Shown: one piece after another, positions 27,101 to 39,100 of the stretch
How positions within the stretch are numbered: position 1 is the stretch's first letter
Layout of the letters: every line of letters begins with the position of its first letter
Source: Torreya grandis
Lineage: Eukaryota; Streptophyta; Pinopsida; Cupressales; Taxaceae
Assembly (NCBI GenBank): GCA_037957365.1
Contig: JARHVA010004254.1
Span: forward strand, 1,074,001 to 1,138,000
Reading direction: 5' to 3'
Length of the DNA: 64,000 nt
Notes under the pieces: generated by a model
Told to the model about the DNA's origin: nothing
Seen by the model: the letters and a program-made list of their open reading frames with translations, nothing else
Database searches by the model: none
Position numbers and translations under genes: made by a program

Positions 27101-30100
27101 CAAATAGTATGTTGGCATACAAGAAAGGGTGCTTGTATCAAACCCTCCCTCAATGGTATGAATTGCATTGAAAACTATCTTTTATGAATACAAAGGTGCT
27201 ATTGTTATAAGGCTTTGCTCTGCCATGGTATGTTATGCATTTACTATTCTTATATGTTGTTATTGATAGCTTAGTATCTTTGTACTCATTCTACATTTTG
27301 GTGCCATTGTAAAAAACCAAACCCAAGTCACTGGCATGACAAGCAAGAATACTCACCACTATACTACATTCTTCTTGACCTATTTTTGTTGTGTGCATTG
27401 TTAGATGGGACTCCGATATTTCTAAAAGGGGCGATAATGTAGCCAACCTTTCTTAATAAATTATTTTTTGTTCGACTTGTTAGGTTATTATTCGACATTA
27501 GGGTACCAAACTTCATGTTCGGTTAAGCGGTTTGGGTCACAGCCAACCGTCACATTTTGGTATTCAAATAGCATCTAGACATAAGGGAAAGGGTGCTTGT
27601 TTCAGGTCCTCCCTAAATGGTATGAATTGTATTGAGAACTATCGTTTATGAATGCAAAGTTATTGTTTTGATCCTCTACTCTACCATGGTAGGTTATGCA
27701 ATTACTATTCGTTTATGTTGTTATCGGTAGCTTAGTATCTTTGTACTCTACAACGAGCTCTCTAAGTTGGGGATGATGTTAAGGTTGCCCATCGCTTCAA
27801 ATTCTCTTTTTCCTTGTACAATTCCACCACCACCATCTATTGTCCTTAAGAAGTTCCTTTGCTTTGTTTGTCAACTCCTCCTTAGCATTCTCTTCCTTAA
27901 GTTGATTCTTGGTTCTCACCAACACTGACTCCATGTTGGCTACCTCAATAGCTTCATTCTTATTATCTTGTTCCTCATGCTCTCTAGAGTTCTTCATTTG
28001 TGTGCCATTTCCTTAGATTTTTTAAGCCTCCTTGAGCTCTCTTTCAAAGTTAATATTTCGTATCAACAACACGACACCTGACTTCTGTATGTTCTTTTTT
28101 ATTGTCTTGGCCATTTGCACCCCTTGCATAGCATACATGCACTCCTATTCCATTTCTTGTTTTTTTTTGTCAGCCACTCTGGCCAACATAAATTGCCATT
28201 TACCATGTAGATCAAGGTGGACAAACTAGTTTATTGTCTCTTTGATGTTATCATAATCCACAAGAAAACCTGAAACCCATCCCTTCTACAAGATGGACTT
28301 GTGCACAACCTGCCAAAGGCTTGGAATTCTCGCATGCTATGGAATGCACTCCTTGTTATGTTGAGTATTCGTTTATGCCTCCTTGATCTTGCTCATCAAG
28401 GGTTGTTTCTCCCATTGGGTTGCCTCTTTGCTCGTGAGTGCTTCCAATAACTCATCATATAGCCCACCTAGTTTTTTGTGCACTTAATTGCACGCTTTCC
28501 TTTTCTTCCTCCCAAAAAAATAAGGCCCAACAAGTACCATATGCTAGTTCAGCACAACGTGTCCTTTGTTAGTAATGGCACCATGAACTTTGTGTTGGAT
28601 ACTCTAGGACCTGTGTGATGTGCCCAAATGTGGTATACATGAAGTTGTACAATGCATATAAATTCATATGCACATCACCATGATCTACCTTCTCCACAAT
28701 GGTCTCACACCAATCTCTAAATTGACCTATAGATTGGCCATTACCCACAAAGTATGAAACTACAATTCATTGCGCCAAACAACCTTATGTTCGTGCAGTC
28801 GAGGATCCTCATCATTGGAATCCATGTCATCTCGATCTAAATCATCACATTCCATGTGATGCTCACTTGTATGCATCTCTTGGCATAAATATTCAAAGTA
28901 TAATTCTATGATGCGTCCTAGCTTTGGGCTTGCCTCTACCACATATCCGGAAAAATGGCCCCTTGGATATGATGTAGGAATTCATCCCTGTACCACCCAC
29001 AAGCCTAGTAATGTACAATGAACTAGACATAAATAAAATAATGGGTAATTGGGATTTGATGCAAGAGCATCATAGGTATGGACTAGTTATTCGACATCAC
29101 AAAAAAATAAATGTTTCCACTAGCCAATAATGCAGTGATCAACTACGGGGTTTGAACTTTGTCTTTTATTTCCAAGGAAGTTGCCAAGCTACAAATAAGG
29201 CAAAAGGAGGTTGGGAGGTTCCAGCTAAGCCCACGACGAACCAAGTATTTTGACGAGTTTGCGCTCTTGAAGGTGTGTGCATCCTTGAAATACATGGACA
29301 CGTTAAGTGGAAAAAACTGTTTGCCTATCTTAAGCCAATTTTGGGACATCCTGCACGTTGAATGTTGTGGAAGCGATTATGAATGAGTGGAAGGGATCTC
29401 CAAGCTTGCAAGATGCTAATAATGTAGTTCCAACAAAAAGATTTATGTTTATGTCATTTAAAAGAAGAAGAAAATTGTTTTCTCTCTGATTAAACTGTTT
29501 TTGAAAGAAAGTGCACATGGGCAAGTTTTAAAAAGCATTTTAAACATCATAGGAGCAGGATTATTGATGCTCTAATTGCCAAGAATGTGGAAGAACAACG
29601 AAAAACCCAAGCTTCCATCGCCAAGAATGAGAAAAAATCGTCTTCGCTAAAAAGAAGACATTATTATTCATGTTTTGGGCATTTTTTGCCAAGGAAAAAA
29701 ACATAGAGAGTGGTAGGCAGAAGATGGACAGAAAACATCCCTAATGAGCCCAAGAACACTCAACAAATTGGAGCTCAACTACTGACAAGCAAGCAAAAGA
29801 AATCAACAAACAGAAGAGGAAAGAGATGTTTTCTCTTGGCTTTGGGAGATGGGGTGTGAAGGTTGTAGAGTTTGGGAAGATTCAAAGGGCGCTCCTGGTA
29901 CCAAAAGAAAGGTCTAGGCATGGAGAACATGAAGTGATGAAAATTTTCAGTTTGCGCTCTCCTCCTCTACATACAAACTATTTTTAGTAAAACAGGGGCC
30001 TTTTTACAAGGTAAAGGTTATGCAGTTCAAAGACATTCCAAGAGAAATGGAAAGTAGATTTCACATGGGTTTTTCGTTTTATCAAAGGATCAACCTTCAA

Positions 30101-33100
30101 AATAAAACAGCAATTTGTTTTGTAGTGGATTTTAGTCATCAAAGCTTAGGTTGTGTTCGTAAAAATGCCCATTTTCTATTTCTTGCTATAACAGTCCCAG
30201 AAGTGAGTTGTAAAGGTGGTTGTAGGTTGTTTGGAAGCTCTTGTGCTTGGATGATATCAATGAATGATGTCAAAATCTGATCAACAAGTTTTTTGTATCA
30301 TTTCCAACCTCTTGTATGCATTGGAATAGGTAAAACAGTCATAACTTGCCATTGAAGACAAATTTCCTTCAAGTGAAGGTGTTAGCACTTGATCATAATG
30401 GCTCGTGACTATTTAACAGTCTTTGTTTGATCAAGAGTTGATTCAAAGAATCATTGGTCTCTTTGTTATATATTTACTGCACTAAAGGACAGAACCGGTG
30501 TAGAATTTGGTGGATGAGTTTCATTATATGCAGAATAACCTTGGAAGAAAGTGTTGATTTCTCAAGTGCTCTCAGTGATCTTCCTCTTGCTTTGTTTGCA
30601 TTGTCTGTTTGTGGTTGTACTGATTTTTGGTCTCATGCTGCAAGGAGAAGGCTGACATTAGCTTGATCCCCTTTCCTTGAATGCATCAAGATTACCTTAC
30701 AACATACCTCTTGCTCTTGGTGCTTCCTATGCTCTACAAGAAGGCATGATCATCATCATTGGCAGTGTGCTCCTCATTGTCCCCCTCATCCTGCTCGCCA
30801 TCATCACGTGCATCTTCCTCCTCGTCGTCTTGGTCCTCCCCCATGTCATCCACATCATGCTCCATGTACTAGAGCATTGCTCCATGAGACATTTCACCCT
30901 CATCATCATCTTGAGGGATCCCTACAATCTCTTTGACGGCTTTCCCTCTAGGCCATTTTTCTTGTAGATTAACTTCTGTCGCTAGCAACCTTTTAAGACA
31001 CAAATTGCTTGGCACTTTGAACATTGCTGTCATCTCTTACGCATAGATATCTGGAATTTTCTTCTTCAATTTACCCCCTCGTGGAAGCTTCTCTTCGGGC
31101 TTCACATTAGCTTGCGCATGGTGGCACGTCTATCCCCATAACCTTCCACCTATATCTTGTAGTCTATAGGCAACTCTACATTTTTCTCTACCAGGTAAAG
31201 ATCAAATTTTTTCTTCTAGATTGCTGCCTCCACCTCTCGTACTGTATCGTATAATAGTGACACTGCATGTAGAGACATATAGATGCCTTTTGAGCACCGT
31301 ATTAATGTTGCATTAATATTCCTGTAGAGGTATTTGCACCAATTGAAGATCTCTCCTTTCCATAACCGTTGAATATAGGGGATGAGCTAGAGGGCCAAGC
31401 CAAAACTTCTTGTCTCACCTATTAACCTGCTATATATCAAGTCTTGGATGACTTGAGTTTCTTTATGCCTCGTGTAAAATTTCCTTCTGCTCCCCTGGAT
31501 TGATTTCCTCTTGACACTCATCTAAATTTGGTTTACAAAAGCCATCAACAAATTGATACTTTACTTCCTTTGGAATTTTATCTTTCTTGTCAACCCTTTT
31601 CCTTTAGTTGGGAAGCACCATTACTCGCAAAATCATTTGGTTCATATGACATGTGAAGGACCCTCTCCCCTCACTGTCATGGGGAACTCCCCTATCCTCT
31701 CAGCAAAAAATTTGAACATTTGCACCGAAACATTTTTATAAATTTCCCATTTCCTTTCAAATAAGGGCATCATCATTGTATGAAGCACCTTGGCTTGTTT
31801 CAATATTTGCCTCATCCCATGTGGTTGGTTACCCCTTGCCCAGTGTTTGAATGATGCTCCCAATATTGGTGTTGTTAACAAAGTGACAACTTTCTGTCCT
31901 GTGTCTTCCGTTCTGCTGTCTTGAATTGCCAACCCAGACTTTGGTGTCTTCCCAATAGCTCAATTGCTGCTCAATACCCTGAATCTTGTGTAATGTACCT
32001 AGACATATAATGATATGAGTGAGCTTCACACAGAATATGAAATATTGATGTGACTTGGAAAGTGAGATTTAGTCCTTCATTGACTAATGGAGGAAAAGAA
32101 ACAACATTTTATTTGTTTTAGGGTATTCCAAATTTAAATTCAAAAGTTCAACCTGGAAATTTAATGTTGGGGAACAAGATGTTGGAGACAGAAATAAGGT
32201 CTCCCATTTTCATCTATTATACTTCAAAACATTCCATTGCAAAGCACACTATTCGTGACTAAGGACATTGGTAGTATGGGCTGGCTTTCCTTGAGAAAGA
32301 GATCCCATCCCAGCATCTAATTTTGGTAGATCAGAAGAGGAGAACAAAAGTAAGAAACACACACATACACACAATCTTCATCCCTGATTATGTAGTCTTT
32401 GGGGAAAAAAATGTCACTTATGTTTTGGGTTGTGTTGAGAGCTTAAAGAGAAAAGCCTTTTCAATGACTTAGAGGTTGAGGATAAGGCTCTTGGACCCTA
32501 TTGGAAGTAGCATCAGTTTGAGAGCCTTTTTTATCTATCTTTACCATTTTTCCAGCCACAAATCTACTAAAATGTATGTTATTAAAGTTCATAATTTTGT
32601 CCCCCGTTAATGGGTCGATTGTGTGTTCGAAGGCTTCAAGACGTGTGGGCAGGATGGATTGGGTGCCCCCCCCTCCAGGACTCTTCAAATTGAATTGTGA
32701 TGGGGCTGCAAGGAGGAACCCAATGGCTGTGTCATTCATGTCTGTGCTGACTCTATAATTCAAGTGGCTTCATTGAAGCTCATGGATGGCACCAATGATG
32801 AGGTGGAAGCATAGGCCTTGGTTTTGGGGCTCGATCTTCTGGTGCAGTGTGGGATCGATCGAGTCCTTGTTGAGGAAGATTCGATGGTAATCATCCAGGC
32901 TTTGCAGAATACGAGGGTTGGATCTTGGAATATTGAAAACATTCTCAGTCGAGTGTGGGGTGTGTTAAACGATCTCAGCTTCTGGAAGGCTTCGCATTGT
33001 TTCCGAGAAGCAAACTCTATGGCGGATAGCCTAGCAAACAAAGGGATCGCACAGGCTGAAGAAATCATTATTGATAGAGATTGGGCGAGGCGTAAAATTG

Positions 33101-36100
33101 TTAGGACTCCTTTGGATGGGGACTAGTTTTAAGGTGGTGATTTTTTTTGGAAGGGCGTTATGATTACGAAGGCTTTTATTTTTGGCGTTTATGGATTCAT
33201 TTCCCACGCGTGGCATGTCTCCTCGCAGGTATGTCCTTTGGTTTGGTGTTGATGGTGGTGCCATCACTGTAGGATATCTTCGAAGCTTTCGCATGTCACT
33301 TGGGCTTTGTTCACAGGCGTTGGTGGAAAGGCTACCAACATGGATCGAATGTTTCAAATGGCGCTGAGCGAGCCTTTGTTGCGGGTCGAGGCAATTTCGA
33401 GGGAGATAGTGTTTGAGGAATGGGCGTCTGATTGTGTCATTTGAAGCAGATTTTCATCATACAATCCGGAAGCACTCTACAAGCCATTAAGGAAGTTATA
33501 GGGATGGTGTTTATGGAGACAAGTTGCAGGGAGAAAGTTAACTCTTTGATGGCGTCTATCTTTGTTGGGAACTTGCTTTTGATCTCAAAGGACAAGAAGG
33601 TGGCCCTGGTGGTGGCTAATAGGATCATCTGTCCAAACTTTTGTGTTGGTTTGGACGAAGCAGTGGAAGGGCTCTCGTGGGGTGGTCTCTGGTCACTTCT
33701 CTTCTCTAAATAAGATGACCAAGGATTGGTTCCTCTGCGGACTTTTCAGGACTTGGAGGAGGATTTCAATGTGTTGGTGGAGCACATCGAATTTTTACAG
33801 TGCTATCTCAAAAACCCTAGCCCAGAGTGAAGAGTCCTAAAGGTGCTTGACTTGGCGGCTATAAGAGCTCCAATGGCGTCGAAGGTGGCAACTCTGAGCG
33901 CAATAAAATCATCCAAGATGGCCTCTACCATGAAAATGCTAACTCGCGTCTGTGGGGATTTTCCTCAACCGCCTTTCGCTGCTTCGCTGGGATTGGGTGA
34001 GGGCCATCTAATGAGACAAAGAGCAGTCTTGTCCCGTATGCAGGATCAGCTGGTGTATATGAAGGCGGCGCCAGGTGTGGGAGGTGAGATGGCAATGAAG
34101 CATGTTGGTCAACCCAAGTTGCAAAGATGGAAATTTACAACAAACGCTGATGGGTTTGCTAAAAACTTGGTTGGACGTGGGACTGGTGCATGGAAGCGAC
34201 ACGGTTGGAGGATGGGCAAAGCGACGAGCAAGGCTCAGGTGGTGCAAATAATTGGTGGTGGTGGTACTAGCGGTGCTCCTCCACTGGCAGTTGGCGGTGA
34301 TAGCCCTTAGGCTGGCAATGGTTGAGCAGTGGCCCTTTTTTGCTTATTCGCCGGTTTTACATTCCTCAGGGAGTTTGTTTTGGTTTGTCGTTGCCCCTTG
34401 GGGTTGGTCTTGACTGACCCATGTGGGACATCTTGTTTGCGTTTTTTTTACTGTTGGTTTTTTGTTGTTTTCAATGCTTCCCGTTTTTTGTAATCTCCAT
34501 TTTTTCGATTAATAAAATGGGTAAGGGACTCCCCCAACACTCAAATCACCTATCAAAAAAAAAGTTCATAATTTTGTATAGCTTGATTTCCTTTGTTTTT
34601 AGATTGACCGTTGTTTTTGGATTGTTTTGGGTCGTGAATGCTCTCTTTAGACTGTTGTTCTCCTCTCTCTTATTTTGTTTTCATGAAAGCCATTTGGTTA
34701 CATTTTATTTCTTCTCTTCATTACATTGTTTCTTTCTTTGCGTGTGGAGTAAGGGAAAGAATATAGAGAGAACTATTTTTAAATTGTTTTTGTAAAATGG
34801 ATAATTCATTAAGAGAGAGGCTATGTTGTTTGGGTATGGGTACGTGTACGGATACGGGGACGTCTCGAGTACGCGGGTACGTCATTTTTCAAAAACCTTG
34901 ATTTGGATACGTCGTGGGTACGTCTGTGTATATATATATATATATATATTACTCATTTTTTTAGTAAAACACTTAAAACTACATAGTGTGAAAATATTTG
35001 TCTATAAATGATAAAACACTTAAAAATATATAATATTCATTAATTCATTACTTCAAAGACAAAATGTACATTCAAATCTAGAATAAATCATCTCAATTGT
35101 CCACAAAATCATGAATGCCACTCCCATTATTTTTCAACTTTATCATTTACTGACACTTTCTCTCACAAGGGCTCATCGGTGCATTGAATCTCACGAGTGC
35201 ATGCCTTAAGGGGTGCACAGGGAATGGGGTGGGATCGGCTTGTGGCACTTTGCGAGAGATATTCTCATACTATTCTATCACGCATACATCCCTTCATGCA
35301 GCCTTCATACCTCCTATGATGTCTCCTTGAAATCTTGAAACCCTGAAATATGGCTAAGTCTGAAACCCTGAAACCCTGGAATCTGACTAACTCTGAAATA
35401 TGATAGGATCCTCCAAAACCTAGAATTTGCATTATAGCTCCTAGCAGTCCGAAACCCCTCTCAAACATCCTGAAAGTATATAAATAAAATATAACTTAAA
35501 GTATAAGTTTACTAAACTTATACTTAAATGTTTATTTTATTTATATACTGTTGGGTTCGGACTGGATTTACATTTAAGGTTGCTTTGTTTTTAGGGTTTT
35601 TTTTTTAAGGATTTTCTGAGGTTTTTAAAAAAAAAATTTGCCATTTTTCTGCCGGAATCCCTCGGGCACGCCCGGAGACGTCCCGAGTGCTCTCGGAGGC
35701 GTCCAGGAGGCATCCGTGGCCGTGCCAGACGTTTCCGGTACGTCCACAGACGCGTCCGGGAGTACACAGGCACCGAGGGGGAGGGCGTACCCCTGCAACG
35801 TAGGAGAGAGGAGATAAAATGCATATATGAGACTGGGTTTTCCACTTGCATTATGAAATCCATTCAATTATTTTTAAAATCTTATATTAGCATATATGAG
35901 AGAATGGGTGCTTGCCTGTTACAGATGCAGTGCTTTTTTTCTTTGTTTTATTTCAAGATTTTCTTAGATATGAACCCTAATTCATTGTAAGTGGCCATAA
36001 TAAATTTAAATCAAATTTCAAAGGCAACAAAGGGCTCCATATCTACAATAGGCAAATGCATCTACCTCTCATTTAACCCTACAATTTTTGCATTTCACCA

Positions 36101-39100
36101 AATAAAATATATGCTTTTTTTGCTCACGTTTCATTTTTTTCCCTTTCTTCACAAGAAAGGGATGAAAATACAAGAAGAAGAAAATAAAGTGCAGCTAAGT
36201 GGTTTCCAAGAACCAGTAAATGAATATTTCTTTAGCAACATAGACGCGCATAATAGCACAAAAAAAACAGAGAAAATGTCTGCATAAAATTTCATAAATC
36301 AAGCAATTCCCTGTTTAGTGGATTTGAGGCTGGAAAATTTCTGAAAATGGGCAGAAAAGGTTCTCAAAGCCTTACTACTTCTAATAGGGTCCAACAACCT
36401 CCCCTCAACCTCTGAAATCACTGAAAAGTGTTTTCCTTAGATATTCAATACAACCCACAAAAAAAGTGACGTTTTTCTCTTCTTTTCCTTCCCTCTCCAA
36501 AGTCTGCCTAATCAAGAATGAATAATGCTTGTATGGAAGAGTTCCTTTTTTTAATTTCTAGCCTTTTCTCCTCCTTCCCAAGGCAAGTCAATGCTGGTAT
36601 GGCCTTCCTTCCCCCAAGGACAGTCAGCCCATCCCTGTCATGTCATTTCCAAATATAGTATGTATACTGGTAGACAAATACATTCCAGGTTTCCTTCAAT
36701 GAAGAAGGAAGAAAATTCTTTATCCCCTTAGCATGGCTTCCCTCTCCCTTCATAAATCCTTGTCCTGCAACTGCAAAATGTTAAACTGTTGAATTTTACA
36801 CTTTTTGAGTTTAAAATTTAATATTTTCAGCAAATAAAATATTATTTTTAAGTAAATGGGATTATCCAAGTCATTGTAAGCGGGCAAAAATGAAGTATGC
36901 CAGACAATATACCAACCTGTCATGCCATGTAATTTGTCATATAAATTGATCAAGCCAATAAAGAGGCCAAATTTTGTTGTCTCCAAAGCATATCTATATC
37001 ATTTTCATTCTCAAGTTCCTGCTTAAAATGCCTCAATGACTTGTGACTTAATTATGAGAAATTATATCCAAGTTCTCCTTGAAGAGTGATTGTTAACTGT
37101 CATTGTATCCACACAGGGTCAGATAAGGCAGATTGCAGATGCGACCAGATAAGTCAGAATCCACTAACTATAACTTATTCCTTGCCCTCCAAGCTTAGTC
37201 TCTTTTAAATCTATCATGTTTTGCCATTGGTATAAGCTTTGCACAGGCATTTATCAACTCCAATCTTAGGGAGACCATGCACCATATTCAGAACATGCCT
37301 CAACGTAAGAAAGAATAATTCAAATGCCTCATATGTTCATGCCAGAACTGATCTTTTGATGTCAAAAAAGAGGATTTCTAACCCTATATGATTGGCCATC
37401 AATTTGTAAAGGCCATCATATTCATTACCTACATGCCAACTTTGTTTCTATAACCATTTATCAAACAGATTTATTTTCTGTTTCTCAATCTGACAGACAG
37501 AGTAAACTATTTTCCAGTTCAGATGCATATAAACCATTTCCAATATAAATTTCTTCTTTATTTAGAATGATTGTAGGTGCAATACCAACTCCTTTAACTG
37601 GAAATGTGGAGTTGTCTCCCATAGTGATTGTATCTCTTTCATATTCATTAACATCTTTCAGCTATTGAACTTTTCTAGTCATGTGATGCGACTCCTGAAT
37701 CTATGAACCATAAATCCTCTTCTTTATGCTTAAACTGATGAGCTACTACAAATAGTAGTGTTTCTTTGGAATTTTTTGACTGCAAAGTGAACTCCTTGCC
37801 TTTTCTTTTGCTAATCGTATTTCTAGGGTCTTTTTGAGCAGAACCAAGTTTGCCACAATAGTAACAAGTCACATTATTTGGCCCCTAAGAGTAAACAATA
37901 AGTTTTTTGATTCCTCATTCTTCTATTTGGGCCTTTGCCCATATTCTACTCGGGCCTTTAGGCATAAAGCTGTTTTCTCCTAAAATTTAGTTGCACAGGC
38001 TCCAAATGAACCCCATCTTCCCTTTCCTTCATAAAAATAGTTCATGATGCAATAACATTTCTTCTATCTCACTAAACTGGTAACAAACCTCATACAAGTT
38101 TTAGGCAAGCTCTTTAGAGTGGCAGTAATCAATGCTTTAGAACAAATTAGAAGTAACTGTTTCATCCATTTTGCTCAATTTTCAATTCAATTAGAGTGCT
38201 GCATGTGACCATTGAATTATCAACTTGAGACTGTACAACTAATACGGTAGCATTGAGACTCTTGCATCATTATTGTTCTCATACAAAGATGTCAAAGCAT
38301 CCCAAGCTTCTTTAGGAGTCTTCACATCCTGCCAATTTCTAATGATGTTTCCACTAATGGGTAAATTTGTGAATGTTGGCGGAATTGAACTCTTGATGTC
38401 ATATGCTGCCTGTGGTGCTGTGCCAGTGGCATGCTTGAAAGTGGCGCCATCTGCATCCCACCATTTAATTTTTAAGTCAATGCTTCAACGTCCCAACATT
38501 CTTGGCACCAATTAATTTCTCAGGCAATGCATCAACCATGTTTCCAGAAATTGCCATTTCAGTGTTGAAAAGTAAGACAAAAAAAAGTATAAAAAAGAAC
38601 AACACATAAAACACAGACACAGCATTGTGGGCCTAATTTCCATAAAACCAACAAAGTTCCCTCTTTTTAATACTTTTAGGAATGCAAACATGCTTTAAAA
38701 TATTATTTTAGACCCAACAAGGAATTTATTCTGACAATGGAAGGAAAATCTGATGAGATTCATAAAATCTACCTTCCTACAATATTTAAGTTGACCCAGA
38801 AATTCTTGTTCTTTGACATGAATCACGAAGTTGCCAAAATAATGCTGTATGGCAGCAAAAGTGTGACCTGCTCAAGAATGAAAAATTTCCACTGAGGGAC
38901 CTTTCTTCTGGTGAAATTTCAAACCGTATGGACAAAAAAAATTTCTGCCACATTTTCCAAGGTCACAAAAACATTGTCCAGAGGCTATTTTGGTTCTACT
39001 GTATAAGGACAGAATGATTTATGCAACAAGATCTACTATCTGAAAAAAAATTCAGCCCGAACACAGGAACCTGGGTTTCTCACACTTCTAAGACTTGATT

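Larger units (their letters stand above)
32601..34560 (+). mobile_element. 5'-truncated LINE with 17-bp target duplication
   Basis: The body ends in a poly(A) run at about 34553-34560 and is flanked on both sides by AAAGTTCATAATTTTGT (32584-32600 and 34561-34577). The 5' part encodes the RNase H-like end of a plant LINE polyprotein; the reverse transcriptase is missing through 5' truncation. About 1.4 kb follows the RNase H stop, unusually long for a LINE 3' UTR. It sits in the left arm of the inverted duplication. Confidence 0.92.
32230..36660. repeat. Large imperfect inverted duplication
   Basis: The left arm (about 32230-32583) matches the complement of the right arm (about 36310-36660). 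Landmarks read on the right arm are 'TTTAGTGGATTTGAGGCTGG', 'CTACTTCTAATAGGGTCCAA', 'CCTCAACCTCTGAAATCA', 'CAACCCACAAAAAAAGTGAC' and 'CAGCCCAT'. The left arm seems to continue past the LINE insertion (34578-34800 against the complement of 36150-36300), more weakly. Identity is moderate, so the duplication is old. Confidence 0.65.

Noticed and set aside
34421..34795. 124-codon Phe/Leu-rich open frame
   Set aside because: It crosses the LINE poly(A) tail and the target duplication, so it cannot be an old gene. Composition is that of T-rich DNA.
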